From: Prinia subflava
Taxonomy: Eukaryota > Chordata > Aves > Passeriformes > Cisticolidae
Assembly: GCF_021018805.1 (NCBI RefSeq)
Contig: NW_026960613.1
Span: 1,426,001-1,490,000 of the forward strand
Direction of reading: 5' to 3'
DNA length: 64,000 bases
Part shown: positions 33,581 through 47,469 of the stretch, piece after piece
Layout of the letters: every line of letters begins with the position of its first letter
Numbering within the stretch: the first letter of the stretch is position 1
Notes under the pieces: model-generated
The model's database searches: none
What the model was told of the DNA's origin: nothing
The model's input: the letters and a program-made list of their open reading frames with translations, nothing else
Made by a program: the position numbers and the translations under genes

Positions 33581-36500
33581 AGATACAGAAAAAGACATCT
33601 TGGAACAGGACCATAATAAAGGCATTGGCACCGAATCCATATCCAGCGCCTTCGATCCGCAACAACATCCGGAGCAAAGCCCATGACAACCGAGGATTTG
33701 AAGCTGAACATCCAGTATAAACTTTATAAACCGCTTCCTTGGAGCCCCAGCAGCCAGCACGGATCCGTGTGTCGTCCCTCCCTCCCGTGGCTTTCTGATT
33801 CGGGGCGGGAGGAAGGAGATGAGTGGGTGGGAAATGTCAGGAAGAAGGGGAGGGGGGAGCCACATTGCAGTTCAGTGTGAGGCAGCACCTGTGGCTACCC
33901 CTCTTCTTTCATCACCCCTTACATATTCCTCTCCTGCCTACCACTGAATGAGCAGGGGTAGACTAGAAAAGTCACAACTGATCTCTGCGAGGATGTATTT
34001 GACGTATGTGTCTTGCTGAGAGGGCTGCGGAGGGGAGCAAATCGGTGGCGGGCATGGCGACGGTAAGTTCTGGGGCACAGAGCAGCCCTGCCACCCTGCG
34101 CCGTGACAGCCTCTCCGCTCCCACTCATGCACTCTTGCAGGGGGCTCGACTTCACTGAGGGCTTGGCAAGACCAGACAATGCCCCGCTGGGCTCCGGAGG
34201 AGGCCACACTGTGTCACCCATGGGGCAGGAAGACAGTGTCTAGGGAGGGAGACCCTGCCCGCAGTCTCCCGAGGGCTTTGGAGGAAAAATGCAGGGCATC
34301 ACCTCCCACTCCCCCGCCAACCTCCTTACCGCCCTTTGATTCCTCAGATCCCTCGTTTGCTTTCTATGTCACTTCAGTCTTCTGAAAGTTTATGCTGGGC
34401 TGAGTGGGCTGCGACAGGAGCAGTAACCCCATACAGCAGCAGAGCCTGGGAGAGCAGGGAGAGATTTCTCTGTCTTCCTCCCTTGCTTCCCGCTTTGTCC
34501 TTACTCCCATTTCCTTAATTTTTTGCTCTTAATGATAAATATTATTTAACCGAACAAAGACTATTGGATTACAAGCCTGATCACCTGGTAGCGGTTTACC
34601 TATTGGTTGGTTAAACACTCACAAGCACACGGGCTCGCACACATCTATTGGAGGCTGTACTGAGCTCGAAGCGGTAACACTTGTCGGGAAATTGGTATTC
34701 ACATCGTTTCAGGTCGAGCTGATACATGTAAGGCAATACGTACACACACGCGCTCATATCAGAAAGAGAGAGAGCAAATTTTCATGTTCCCATCTGGCTG
34801 CCTTTTAACAAATAATCAAAATAAGTAAGACCTTGCTGCTGGTTAGGGTGAGGTGGAAGGGTTTGGGTTTTTTGATTGCCCTGGGTGTTTAAGGCTGACA
34901 ATTGCTTTTCCCAGGACAGTCTGTCCCTTAGTTGGAAAAAAAAAAGAAATGCTATTGGGAAACTGTCTATGTGAGGGAGACAAGTGGAAGAAAATAAATA
35001 AAATTTCTGCTTAGTTAGGTCGGCAAAGTAGGTTAGCTTCAGAAAGCCTTTTATAATGACTCTGCAGTTTTTTAAGTCCGTATATACATTTCTTTCTACT
35101 CTCACTGAGTACAGTTTTGGGGTGTGAGGGGAGGTGCTCTGGAAAGTTAGGTGATCATTTTATCCCACTCTATGAGTCTGTTAATTGGTTGCAAACTGCA
35201 CTCCTTTGCCAACCATTCCCAGGTTTTCTGCAATATGCCTACTAGTTATAGGCTGCCATCTCATCCTGGACTATTCTTCAACTTGACAGTTGAAGATTAT
35301 AGGTTTATATGTTTTGATTCATTTGTATTTGAATATGCTACTCTAGTTCTTGATTCATTCATTGCTACTGAAAAGCTGGGAAAGAAAAGGGAAGGGGGGG
35401 TTGGACACACCCGCTTATAGGGCAAAGGACTATAATGATTTTGTGCATTTTGACTGTCAATACCTGGTGGTGATTTATTAAATAAGTAGTCCTAGTGTTA
35501 TCAGACAGAAGAGAGAAATGTATTAGATGTCTGACACTTATTGCCAAATAGGCATGCACACAGCTCTCAGCAAAAATGGCAAGGTTTTAATGAAGGTGCT
35601 GCAATTCTCTTCCAGGGGGTTCTAAGAGCATGGGAATGTGTCAGAGAAGCAGCGCTCGTGCATCCTGCTAGCACGGTACGGAGGTGCAAGACTGCCAGCC
35701 CTGGCAGCTGCTCTCTCTGAGTTTGGGGGATGAGTCAGGATGCGATGGGAACATGTTGACGTGTCTGGGGCAAAATGAGAGACACCCATTACTATTATTT
35801 TAGTGTACCAATTATTTTCAGCAGTTCCTGGAGTTAGTAAAAGAAAAGAACAATGTCCTTAAGAGAAAAAAGAGCCAGGAAAATGTTAGTGCTTGCTCTT
35901 GATTTTGGACTAGGTATGATCAATCAATATTTGGAGACCTCTTCAGTACTTGAGTATGCAAGCTGATTTTTCATTGATTTTAGTGTTATAATGGTTCTTT
36001 TAAGTAGACATACATTTTCTAAGACTGAATGCTCCTTGGTCTTGTGATGTTACTAGTGATGAACTCATTCTCAAGACTAGGGTTATTTAGTAAAATTTTT
36101 CTCCTGCAGATGCACAAAAATGTAATTCAAAACAGACAAGTTATTATTTTCTCCAACTATAGCCCGTTGAGGAAAGCCTGTTGATATACAAAACAACCAA
36201 AATTCCTAGAATGAGATCTCAGAAATTAATTATCAAATTACACCTGGCTAAGGAACTGCTAGAATAAAAACAACAGAAAGGGGCAGTTAGTCAAATCAAA
36301 TGTAGCCTCCAGCTTCTTGGATGCATCTCACCCTCCTAAAAATATGATTAGTGCTCCTTCATTGCCATTTGTACTTATAAAAACTGCCTTTTAGTGGCAT
36401 AAATCTGTCCCTTTCTTTTTATTTTTTAATTAATAAAAAGGGGGAAAGAGAATATGGATAAGGTAAAGAGCAATAAAATCAGATAGAAAGTGTTTCCAAT

Positions 36501-37440
36501 AGAAAGTTATTTCCCCACAGCATCAGCACAAAAATTAAATAGAGCCATTCCACTGGGGCAAATAATAAACTTTTACTCTTGCTTTGGATAATATTGTCGT
36601 TCTCACTGTTTATAAGCCATGCTTTTCTTCAAACAGGAATACATAAAGTGATCCTTTTTTTTATCCTCGCAATTAAAATGCAAAGCACTGGGAAGGCAGA
36701 GATTGTTCCTGCTGAAATGTGTTTGTGGGCTATTACCTTTCCACTTGTATATAAGACAATACAAATAAGGGGAGAGATGCTGGGGTGAGATAGTAGTGGC
36801 AGGTAGAACTCACAGGTGCTGCCCTTCCCTCTGCTCTCAGTGCGAACTTCTCGAGCTCTCTGGGAAGACTGCTCGCAGTGAGGCATTTATCATCCCGACC
36901 AGATTTCTAATGTTTTGTGGGATACAGCCCACATCTGGAGTCAGGAGTGCGTGTATGCAGAGGTGTGCCCAATGAAACGGTCGCTCTAGTAGGGCTGAAT
37001 TCTTGCTTTGCAGCGGGTCACGCAGACACGATCTTTGCCTTGTTGTCTTCTCCCCAGGCTGCGCTAGGTTGGGCAAAGCAGCCCAGTGCGGCGTGGCCTC
37101 TCTCGCCCTAAACCCGCCGACCGACTGCTCTCCTCAGGGCCGTGCTGAACACCGGTAGATGTCGCTGTCTCTCTGCCGGACGCAGCCTCCGCGGGGGCTG
37201 GAAAGCTGCGCCTACAGGGACATCCCGACCTGGCTCGGGTCTCCTGGACTGCAGGCAGCAGGGCTCGAGCAGTGGCATCCCCCTCCTGATGTCACCGACG
37301 TGCAAGGAATCCACCACAGAGAGGAGTCAAGGTGAGGACTTTGGGTAGGAAATACTCTTTCGAGGAGTCATGGAGCTGAGGGATACCCAAGCCCTGACAA
37401 CCTTTTCCACTTGGTTTGAAGCTGATGTAAAGGAAAAAAA

Positions 37441-37530
37441 TATCCAAACAAACAAACAAAAAAACAACAACAACAAAAAAAAGACCAACCAAAAAAAAAC
37501 CCCAAAAAACAAACAAACAAACAAACAAAT
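37441..37530. repeat. A-rich CAAA/CAA simple repeat
   Basis: CAAA units, CAA units and A runs follow one another. Low-complexity DNA. Confidence 0.9.
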
Positions 37531-40500
37531 CAGGTTTAGTCCTCTCTATGCTCTCTCTATGACTCAGTTGTCAGTTATGGAAAACAGAAAAAATAACTGT
37601 TCATTTCAAACCTTAATTTAATATTTGCTTATTTTATGCCAAGTTATAAACTGATTACAAAAATAGAACAACAGAAAAGACATCAAGACAATTTAGCTGT
37701 TATCACTAAAAAACATAAATATATCATGTATGGGAACTCAACTGCATTGGCTACTTATCCTAGATTGCTGCTGAAGTTAATGTTTTGGATGCTCACCAAA
37801 AATCGTATTTAATAGAGTTTACTCTACATCTCCCCTTCACTCTCCTGCCTGGAAATCTAACAATTTAGTCATTATTTTAAATATGCATGAAAATAATGAG
37901 TATTAAAATTCTCGCTCCCTCTTCCTCTGCCTCTCCTCTTGTCTTTCTATCTCTAATCAGGAGAGACATTATTAAATAAGGAGACATTAGCATGGCTTTG
38001 GGTTTTTTTTCTAAAGGATGTGTATTATTAGGTGTATTCACTCAGGATATATGAAGAGGTCCAAATTACGAACTTTTGTGAGGGCAAAAGCCACTACATA
38101 CAGCCTTTTCCTTACTAGAAAAAAAAAAAAAATCTCATTTTAAGGTTTGGTTATTCTACCTAGAATTACATAGTTGTAATTTTTCAAATTTTGCTTCAAA
38201 GGTTTAAATTTAGTGAAAAATAAGAAAAGACTTTTTCTTTACCTATGTCTCCCTTCTTCTAACCCAATTCGTAAATAATAACTAAACACAAATGTTCACA
38301 TATAGAGCATATCGGTGCAGATCTGATTATGATTAAAATATAGACATGGCTGAAGAGAAGGAAAATATAAGTTTTAAATATTGAATATTTAGATGATTTT
38401 AGCCATTAAAAGTATTGCAAAAAAGACCAGGGAGGGGATCTATTTCATCTATGTCTGTCGCATCAACCTGACACCCTCTCTCATCCGTAACAATCAGCTG
38501 TAATGATCACCCCAAATTTGAATATTATTAATGCTACCTTTTTTTTTTTCTATCTGAAATCCATGAAATCGTCACTTCGGTGGCATTTTGAAATAATATC
38601 TGAGTTTTACGCTCATTTATTTTTAGCTTTAAAAGGCTAAGTATGAGGTAACAAGTTAGGGGAGTACTTATTGTTCATATTCTACCCGTGAAAGTAGCGC
38701 TAAAGGGGCAAGTGACTGAGTCAAGACAGTTGTCCCCACCATGTCTGTGGCACATGCAGGGGCGGGGGAGGAGCAGACTGGCTGAGGAAACGGCCCGCGC
38801 AGAGCCCTGTCCCTGCAGGAGCCGGTGCTGCTGCCGGCTGCGGGGCTTATTCAAATGTCGCCCGCTGCCTCTGTGATTCGCGGGGACCCAGCCTCCGTAT
38901 GGTAATGGGGGGGGGGGAGGGGGGCAGGTATGTGGCTGTAGCGACGAGGGTAGAGGCGAAGGGGAGCTGGAAGGGAGGGGGCTCGGGCCCTGCTCCTGAA
39001 GCAGCCCAACTGAGGCAGAGCACTGACATCGGCGCCTTACGTCCCGTCCCGCCGGGTGCGGTGCCGTCAGGGGCAACGGCGGTGCGCAGCGAGGCGACCG
39101 CGGGGGTAAGCAGCAGTAGCAGCGCGGAGAATGACGGGGCGTAGGGTCATTGCCCTGAGCCACCGAGGCAGCTGGGGGCAAGGAGGTGGCCAGGGCCGCG
39201 CTTCCGCGGGAGACAGACTCACCGCCGCACATTTGTGCCGTGGGCAGAGGGGATGTAACATACCAATATACCCCTGCTCACCAAAACCTACATACACTCC
39301 CCGCTCTTCCTCTGTGCCATCTGCTACCTATGCACACACCCGAACTTGGGCTAGACACTCACTTCTGTGGGTCTGTCTGCACATGTTACTACAAATTTAT
39401 AGGGAAACATGATTCATGTGAGCTAATGAAAAGCAGTGGAAATAACAAATTTCGCAGACTGAGTCCCCAACTGCACTTGTAAATGGGCATCTCTAGATAC
39501 ATGTGTTGCCCTACCATTATTCAGAAAAATGTGGGGAAAAAAAAGTACCTACTTATATAAATTGTTGCTCTATATGACAAGGTAAGAACTAATCTAATGG
39601 ATTATAGTATTTGTTTCCATGATTTTTTAATGTTTTGAGGGTGAGCATCTGACCACTTTTTCTTGGGTGACATATATGAGCACTTTAGTGTAGGTCTTGT
39701 GCAACTGGAGCTAGAGGTAGTGCTGGAAATACCATAAGAAATCAAAAGAAAGTATACATGTTGTGAAATAGGTACTGAGCAATACAAATCGAGTATGACA
39801 TTCTGATCTTTATTTTTTAAAAAAATATATGCATGGCAGTCTTGAAGGGGAGGTAATTTTCACCTTATACATTTATGTAGGCAAGTAATTATCTATGAAT
39901 GTACTTGTATTTTTTTAAAGAAAAAAGTGCATATGGTTGGCATTGTTCTTATGGAAAACATTACTTGTTTAAAATGTAATATTTCTGCAATTTAAAAATA
40001 GAGTAATCTTCTGGTTTTAATAATGTTTAAACTACTCCCCTTTTTAAAAATAAGGTTTTCCCCATAAAGGTAAATAGAAATGAACTAATATTGTTTTTAA
40101 ATGTAATTCAAGACTTGTGGATTTTCAGATAAAGATATTGTAATGATAGCAACAATATTTTAAAATAAACTTTAAAAATGCATTTTCACTAGACTTAGGT
40201 AGTTCCTTTAAAACTACCCATGTTAACATGAATTGTAATATGTTTAATAAAGTAAGCAGTTAAGACAGAACATACAAAATGTCTTCCTTAGAAAAAGCAC
40301 TCCATACCTGGGTCTACACATTTTAAGATAATATTCTGAAATAAAACATTCCTGAAATCCAGAGATATATAAATGCATTTACCAGTTGTAATTCTGCAAT
40401 GAAATACTATAAATCATTTGAATCAGTTCCCATTACATGTATTATCTATATTGTCTCATACTTTAAAACAGTAATCTATTTTCTTAATATGAAGTTAATT

Positions 40501-41166
40501 AGGTGGTCAAATTTCCAGGTTCCATCTATTGGTATTATTGCTGAACATGACAATGATATATGTCTCTCCTTTTAAGACACGATAAGCATGTTGTGGACCT
40601 TTATTTACTTTATTAGCTTTGTGCATATTTTGTAACCTTATACAAACAGAAGTGGGGAGGAAACTTCATATAAAGGCACTTATCAGAGTCATGCCAAAAG
40701 GGGAAGGGGAGGGGAGAAAAGAGGGGACAAAAAAGGAAGGAAAGATCAGAGAAAAAGTGATAACTTTTAACTTTTGTTTAATTTAAAAATGCAAATATAA
40801 CTTTGCATATGCATCATTATTAAAAATAATGCACGGTGGAACCAACAGGATGAGGAGGAGGGGAGGGGAATGGTGGAGAATGGCGGAGAATGGCGCAGCG
40901 GTGAAGCCCTGATTATGCATAGGGAGCCGTCTGGAGCAGCTTGCTCCGAGACGGGATCTTTTCCGTGCCGCGTCGCCTCCCGTCCCAGCCGTTGCACCCC
41001 AGGTTTCTGTGCCTGATATTTGTTACTTCAGGATTTTTACTGTTGTTGTTTATGATGTTTGGCGGAGGGGAGGACGGGAGAACGGATTGTTTGTTTCATT
41101 GATTGCGATCTTCATTAATAGGGACGATCGCTCCAGAAATCTTCAGTGTCTTCTCCAAGCAGTAGG

Positions 41167-41248
41167 ATTTGCATATTTATTTAATGCCCTAATTTCTTTG
41201 ATGTATGCAAATGTAGCCAGACGTACAGTAAACTTCAAGCTGACGTCA
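41167..41248. promoter_or_regulatory. CRE and paired octamer motif cluster
   Basis: A palindromic CRE TGACGTCA lies at 41241-41248. A forward octamer ATTTGCAT is at 41167-41174 and a reverse octamer ATGCAAAT at 41205-41212, 30 bp apart. These are consensus sites for CREB/ATF and POU factors. The cluster is embedded in a CpG-richer zone (40830-41640). Motif matches are direct; regulatory function is inferred. Confidence 0.45.
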
Positions 41249-42666
41249 ATGAATATCACCTCACTGTTAAACCTTGAACGTGAAGCGAGGATGGGGGACG
41301 GGACGGCAGTGCATAGCCGGAGCCGCTCCGAGCCGTCTCATTGGACCTTGCCGGGCCAGTCCAGAGCAGCGGCCGTAGCGGGGATGTGGCCGGACTGCCT
41401 GTAGGCACGGTCCGCAGCAGCTTTGGCTGTTTGGCTCCGCTCTTCTCTTTGCCGTACTGATCAGAGCCCCAGTCCCAATAAAATAAATATTTAAAAAAAG
41501 AATTAACCTGGCTGGCCCGCCCTCTCCCTACACGGAGGCAAAATAAAGCCCACCCTCTCGGTGCCCTATCACCGTCCCCGGGAACGCCGCCGCTCCTCTT
41601 CATCAGGTGGTGAGCGGGAGATAGATAGCACCTATCAAGGCACAAAAACTCTCGCCCTCCCAGTATTGCAGGTAAATCATAATTTCGAATTACTGTATCG
41701 ATACAGTGTTAGCAGTTTTGTGTAAGGGATTCACTGATATCAGTGCCGGTTTAAAGAAGAAGAGGCAGAAAATGAAAAAAGTTGCTAGGCTCTGGGCAAG
41801 TCGTTCACCCCTCCAGCCGATCTGATCTGCAAGTCAAAACTACTCTCCTGTGTTTGTACTGATTTCTCCCATTTGGCAAGAGAAGTGGTATTAAAGGGCT
41901 CTCGGATATCTGACTGTAAAAAGTTGGTTTTGTTACCAAGGTAGAAAAGGGTAGATGTGAGCAATTTTCCAAAGATGTCTCCTCTATATCTTTCCCTGCA
42001 CTCTTTTTCCCTTTAGAAACACCTTGGTTTATAATGATTTGAGAACTTTTAGCTCTAGGGGAATTTTCACTGGTGAGGCTGTAGAATTAAATGCAATCAA
42101 CGTTTTGAAAATGAATGGTAGTCTTTAACAGGATCTAAGTTTTTGTGTTTGTTTGTCTGTTTTGTTATGTTCCAGAGCATCTCTTTAGAACTTGACACAG
42201 TCACTCTTAGAGCAAAACAGCTGTAAGCCAGCAGCTGCACACATGCACACATGCTTATACTCACACACACTCATGCGCTGCTTCTCTATTCAAACACCTG
42301 GACTAAACTTAAATGGCCAAGCCAGGGAATGGAAATATGAGTTTATTTCTGATTGAGAGACTGATCCAGGCTTTTATAAGTCCTCTCAGAAGTTTTGTGT
42401 AGCCAGGGTTTGCCCTGAATTTTGTTATTTTAGTCTGAGATTGCATTTTTATTCTTATAGCGTTCTGTTGGTCTGCCTTGTCCCCAGGGGCTGTGTTGGC
42501 AGCAGAATCCATGGGTGCTGTGCGTGTCTGGGCTGCAACAGGGGCTGTGAAGGGCCATGGCCAGAATGGGATGGTTGGACTGCTGTCCTTGTCAGTAGCT
42601 GGCAGGAAATCTATGCCTGTGCAGACTGACTACTCTCTCCCTGGACTCGCACTCTGGATGGGATTC

Positions 42667-42735
42667 CCATATAATGTATATTTATATATATGCACCATAC
42701 ACATATTACATAATATGTGTATATATATGTGCACA
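42667..42735. repeat. AT-rich inverted repeat
   Basis: Arms ACACATATT and AATATGTGT surround the loop ACAT, within TA-rich sequence. Probably slippage-prone simple DNA. Confidence 0.6.
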
Positions 42736-45700
42736 CTTTTTAATATTGTTCCTGCCCCAGTACCTTCCCTGGCATATTCTTCATGCATGCTCACACTCCT
42801 TGACACCTGCCCATATGACAACAACACAGCACATGGAAAAAGCACCATGTGTGGATGTCATGCAGTCACCCCAGGTAGGCACAGGCTGTCTGGCAGACTC
42901 CCAAACCCCTGGCCCTCCCCAAATCCCCTCTGAGGCTCATCTGTCAGCACCTCTGCCCTGTAACCACTCCTGCCAACCCATTTCCTGCCCACCACAAACA
43001 GTGAGCACAACCCCATTGCTGCGTCCTCCCAGGCACATACCAGAGAGCTCTCCTGCCTCCCTCTCTTGTGGTGCACCCCCTCCCTCTCCCATCACCTTCT
43101 CTGATAAGACACACCCAAACCTCTCCGAAGGCACCATGCAGCTCTTTGCCTAGTTCCTGCACTCTAAAAAGAGCTGGCATTTTCATGGGCAAGATGTTGA
43201 TTCTGTGCCACTGGTTTTGAACCTGAAGCACTGAATGAGAAGGAAAAGAAGGAAACCACAAAAAAAATTTAAAAAGCCTCCTTCCAGCAATCACTGTGTT
43301 GACGAGAAGTCACACTACAAGTTTCATGATAACAAATTGAAAGGGATTCTTTTTGTGGTTGTTATTGTTGTTGACTGGTTGATAAATTTTGACAAGCTAC
43401 ACAAAATGGTAATATTTTCCAAAACCAGGACCCAGGAGAATCACTTCTTCAGAAGTCAGCTGGAGGAGAACACCTTAGAATACAACCATTTGGTGTTTCC
43501 AAAGAAATGTCTTCCTTCTCTAGGAATATGTAGCCATTGCTCTTCTTTAGATGAGGTATTTCTTATTTGTTCTGTCCATCAAAATGGGACTATGAGAGGT
43601 TTTGGTATGAATTCATTATCTCTGGCAATGCATAAACATATAGTAGGAACAGGAAAAGACCATGGCAATGGATGAACAAAAGGACTAGTTCATCAGCAAC
43701 AAAAGCGTTGGGAAAACTGGTTGAATTTCAGAGCATGTCTTCCTCAGCAGAGAGGGCTGGACTAGACCTTGGCCAATCGGTCCCCCCTCCACAAAAAAAC
43801 CCCACCCTTGTAGAGCCTCACATGAACACTTTCTACTCTGGGGCTTAGGAAGCAATATGAAAAAAAAAAAAAAAAGACTCTCAAACCACTCCCTTTTTCT
43901 TAATGGAAGCTTTCTAATTATTTTAGAACCAATTGTGCAAGAATTACACCATGGAAATAAGTGATACTTTTAAATAGAGATCACAAGAAGAAAGATCTGA
44001 GTTTCTGAAGATATGAAAGGACCTGCTTTCTGTTCTTTAAAGGGGTCTTTACCATGGTGGGAATCTTTGTTTTCTACTAGAGATTCATTTAGAACTGGGG
44101 TCAAATCTTTATTTTATAAAGAACAAATGTAAATATTGTGAGGGGGATTTACAGAACCTGAATTCCTTATAGAAGGGAGAGAGATCGACTTCACTGCACT
44201 TACACCTTTTCCAGTTGAGGGAATGGGTATATGGGAACCTGAGCTCAGTTGGCAGCTCTGTGACAGGTTCAAGGGTAGGGGCTGCCTCACCCAACGTCAG
44301 ACAAAACAAGTGATCTTGAGTAGGGCTACAGGAACTTCCGCTGGCAACCACGAGGGAAATTTGATTAACAAGGCATGGTTTTATGAGTTAACATGGTGGC
44401 TTATATTGGTTCGCTGATTTTGTATGTCTTATGCTAAACTTGTTGGTCTTGTGTGTGGTTAGGTGTGGGAACTCTTAATTACCAAGCATATTGCCAGCAA
44501 AAGCAGAGTTCTAATTTTTTAAGTATGCAGAGAAGTAGCTTTTTAGAAGTACCCAGGTACTTTATAAGGAGTATAGACATAGGAACAGTCATTCACTGGG
44601 TTTTAAACTAGAATAATGGAACTAACTACTGTTGACTCTACATTTTCAAAGGGTTTTCTAAAAAATGAAATTGAAAAAAAGAAATTTGAACTCATATTTT
44701 TGAGGATGTCAAAGTGGTAGACATTATTCACTGTAGTTAATAAATCCATGCACCTCTGTGCTTTGTGGGCCACTTAACTGCGAACAGGCATTACTGGGTT
44801 GTGCAAAACGTAGCTTGAATAAAATATGTATCCCTTTGAGCAGGAGTGATTTAATAAATGTTTCATGAGGTTATAATTATTCTCATCTTGTCCGGGATGG
44901 CAGGGGCAGGTGCAATACGTCCGACATAACTCAGCCCGACTAAAATGTGCACCTTGGGGGGAGGGGGGGGAGAGGGAGGACGACAGCGGTCTGCGCCATG
45001 CTGTGGCTCTAGGTGTCGCTGCCCCAAGAGTCCGGGAATGGTTGCACCGCACAGTCCCGGCTGCAGCTGCCTCTAGCCCTGGTGGGGGCCCTCCGGGAGG
45101 CCAGTAGGCAGTGAGAGTAATTGAAGAAAGCGATTTATACAGTGGTGCTTTTAGTCCTCCATCTCACCCACCCACCAAAACACCCTTCCACCAATTAGCA
45201 TACCTCTCCAAGAACAATTTTAGCCCAGGATCCATGAAATGGGGGGAAAACCTACCATAAAATAGAACTCAGTTACTTTAAAACAAATAATTTGCTTTAA
45301 AACTCGAGCTGATATAATCAATATGATGCAAAAAGTGTTGTAATTATTTACACATACAACTCTTGATATACTAACAGTTTTGTAAATATAGATCATGCTT
45401 TTCTAGTGATCCTGATTTCAAGCTATCAGTGATGTGAAAGGCATGGAAATTCTGTCAAGAACATACAGGCTTAAATGTGTTTCACATGTTTTGAACTGAA
45501 GGGTAGATGGAGCCTCCATCTCCTCCTTTTCATGAGACTGAAGTATTAAACTAACTGACAGCATACAGTATGCAAAGATCATATACGCCTCTATAGCTTT
45601 CAGCATCTCTATTCAGCAGTCCCAAATATTCTTAGATTATTTTCTTTTTCATGACAGTAATTAAAATATAATTAGGGAATTGAGGGGTTTTTTTGTTAAT

Positions 45701-46843
45701 AATTAGGTCTGGCAAATATTAATGACCACATTTAGCCCAGCAGATACTGGACTACATTACTTGTATCAGTTTTATGTCATATTAGATCATCTGCAGGAAA
45801 TGTGGTTAGCTGTTTCCCTGTTTAATCTAGAGTCAAACATTTTAGTAATTTATTCAATAATCTCCAAATGTTGATATACACACTACCTCCTGTATTTATA
45901 TATTTACATACATTTCATGAACAAGAACAGTGAAATCATTTAAATTATGAACCTTTGCCTTTTTCGTAGCTGTTTTTCAGATTTAATCAATGCAAGAAGG
46001 CCACAGGAAATGACAATGAGGACAAGGAATGGAATTTTTATTTTTTTGTTTAATAATAAAAGGTGATAGAACATGTTCTTTAACAGCGCAGAGTGTATTC
46101 ATGTGAAATTACTGAATGTGGGTTTTTTTCTTTTCCAAAATTTTGCATTCTTGATAGTCTGCCTAATCTTATTTTGTACTATGGATTTCCCTTTGCATAC
46201 CATATGTTCAGCAAAACAGAAATGTAGTCTGAAGCTGTCCAGCTGCCTGTAAAATTCAGTTGTGGTCACAAAATAATCTATAAGACACTTTTATTAGAAG
46301 GCTAGCCAGTCAAGTGACTTACCTGGCTGAAAGGAAAGGGATGTTATTCAAGAAATTCTTGCTTGTATTGTATTGGTGTGACATTTTAAATTTATGAGTC
46401 CTATTCTAATTTAGTAGGAAAAGAGTATTCATTTAATGCTACACAGCTATGTACTTCATAGCAGTTTAAATAGGGTTCCTATAAACATTCCATACAGAAG
46501 ATGGGCATATCGTCATTGGAAAAAATCTCTGCAGTAATTACAGAATCATAACTATTCCTCTTTAAAATAAATAGACTGTTTGTTCTTTAAAAATACATCA
46601 AAGATGTTTTTTCTTTACATCACAACCATCTGGAGACCTATAAAAATTAGAAAAACACGGCAATCACATACCAATTTAAAGGCCACTAATGGGCATTTAT
46701 TAGGAAGGCAGGAGGAAAAAATAAATGTTTGAATTCCATATCTTCCAATATGTAGATCACTCTAAAGTGATTTTGGAAAAAAATAGCAATTTCTGTATAG
46801 ATTTTTTTAATATTCACAATAAGCAAATATTTTTTGTGCAGTC

Positions 46844-47465
46844 TGTCTTGGGTTGAAAAATGGAACCAAAATGTGTATTCTATTTTCATCTGTTGAAACT
46901 GGTTGGGAGATATTGTTCTTTATCTCTTGTAACTCTAGGGGGGAAAGAGGGCAGATGCCTTCTGTTAATGGGACAACTGATAACACCAGATAAGGCAGTG
47001 TTTCTTATCTCTTTCATGGACTTCGTCTCCCCCTCTGAGGGATGTCTTCTGCAAATGGGCCATTAAGGCTCACCAATGACATATTACATCATCCCATTGT
47101 GAGATGCACCACCCAGTAGGGAGGAGCCAGCCATTCCCTACCCAGATAAAATGGGGACACAGGGACCCCAGAGTAGCCTGTTTCCACTGGATTTCTAGAG
47201 GAAGATTGGACCCTTTTCTTGAGGATCATCTCTACTCCAACGGAGCCACATCTGTTACTCCAGGGGGACTTACTTCGGACTGCTTCCAACACCCTAACCA
47301 ACAGGGTGTCAGGTTTGTATTCTGACTCTGTCAGTGGTCCTTTGTACTATTGCATTTATCTTATTTTATTTTATTTTATTTTTACCTTTCTTGTTTGTTC
47401 TTCTCTTTCTATTAAATTGTATTTCTGACTTGGAGTCTCACTGGTTTTGTTTTCAAACCAGTACA
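46844..47465 (+). mobile_element. Solo LTR (ERVL-type), 622 bp
   Basis: Begins TGTCTTGGGTTGAAAAATGG and ends CAAACCAGTACA, with AGTC on both sides (46840-46843 and 47466-47469). It contains a TTTTA pentamer run at 47362-47386 and an ATTAAA poly(A) signal near 47410. Its TGTCYTGGG start and YTAGGACA/CAGTACA-like end recall the class III LTRs in this window. Confidence 0.8.
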
Positions 47466-47469
47466 AGTC

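Larger units (their letters stand above)
25656..33700 (+). mobile_element. Class I (gamma-like) provirus lacking 3' LTR
   Basis: Order: 5' LTR, primer site, gag, protease, RT, RNase H, integrase, env. Matrix, capsid and RT motifs are gamma-like. Gag through most of RT stays in one frame with only point stops, then shifts. Sequence like the 5' LTR is not seen after env, so the 3' end is truncated; the right boundary is approximate. Confidence 0.88.
33760..46839. other. Host non-coding DNA with CpG-richer islands
   Basis: No coding exon was supported. CpG-richer stretches lie near 34000-34470, 37000-37310, 38690-39240, 40830-41640 and 44890-45110, separated by AT-rich DNA. Open frames in the islands lack protein motifs and look like base-composition effects. 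Given mir-9-2 downstream on the same strand, one or more islands may be promoters of its long non-coding host RNA; this is inference. Confidence 0.5.

Noticed and set aside
38675..39232. 185-codon minus-strand open frame in a GC-rich island
   Set aside because: Pro/Ser/Arg-rich composition with no domain and competing frames on the other strand; fits CpG-rich non-coding DNA.
41009..41404. 131-codon plus-strand open frame near the CRE
   Set aside because: No motif and no splice or start context that is convincing; the DNA motifs look regulatory.
42478..43153. Overlapping frames of 151 and 159 codons
   Set aside because: Mutually overlapping in different frames with low-complexity content; no family match.
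43735..43800. Possible CR1 3' fragment
   Set aside because: Brief resemblance to a CR1 tail block but no octamer end and no further match.
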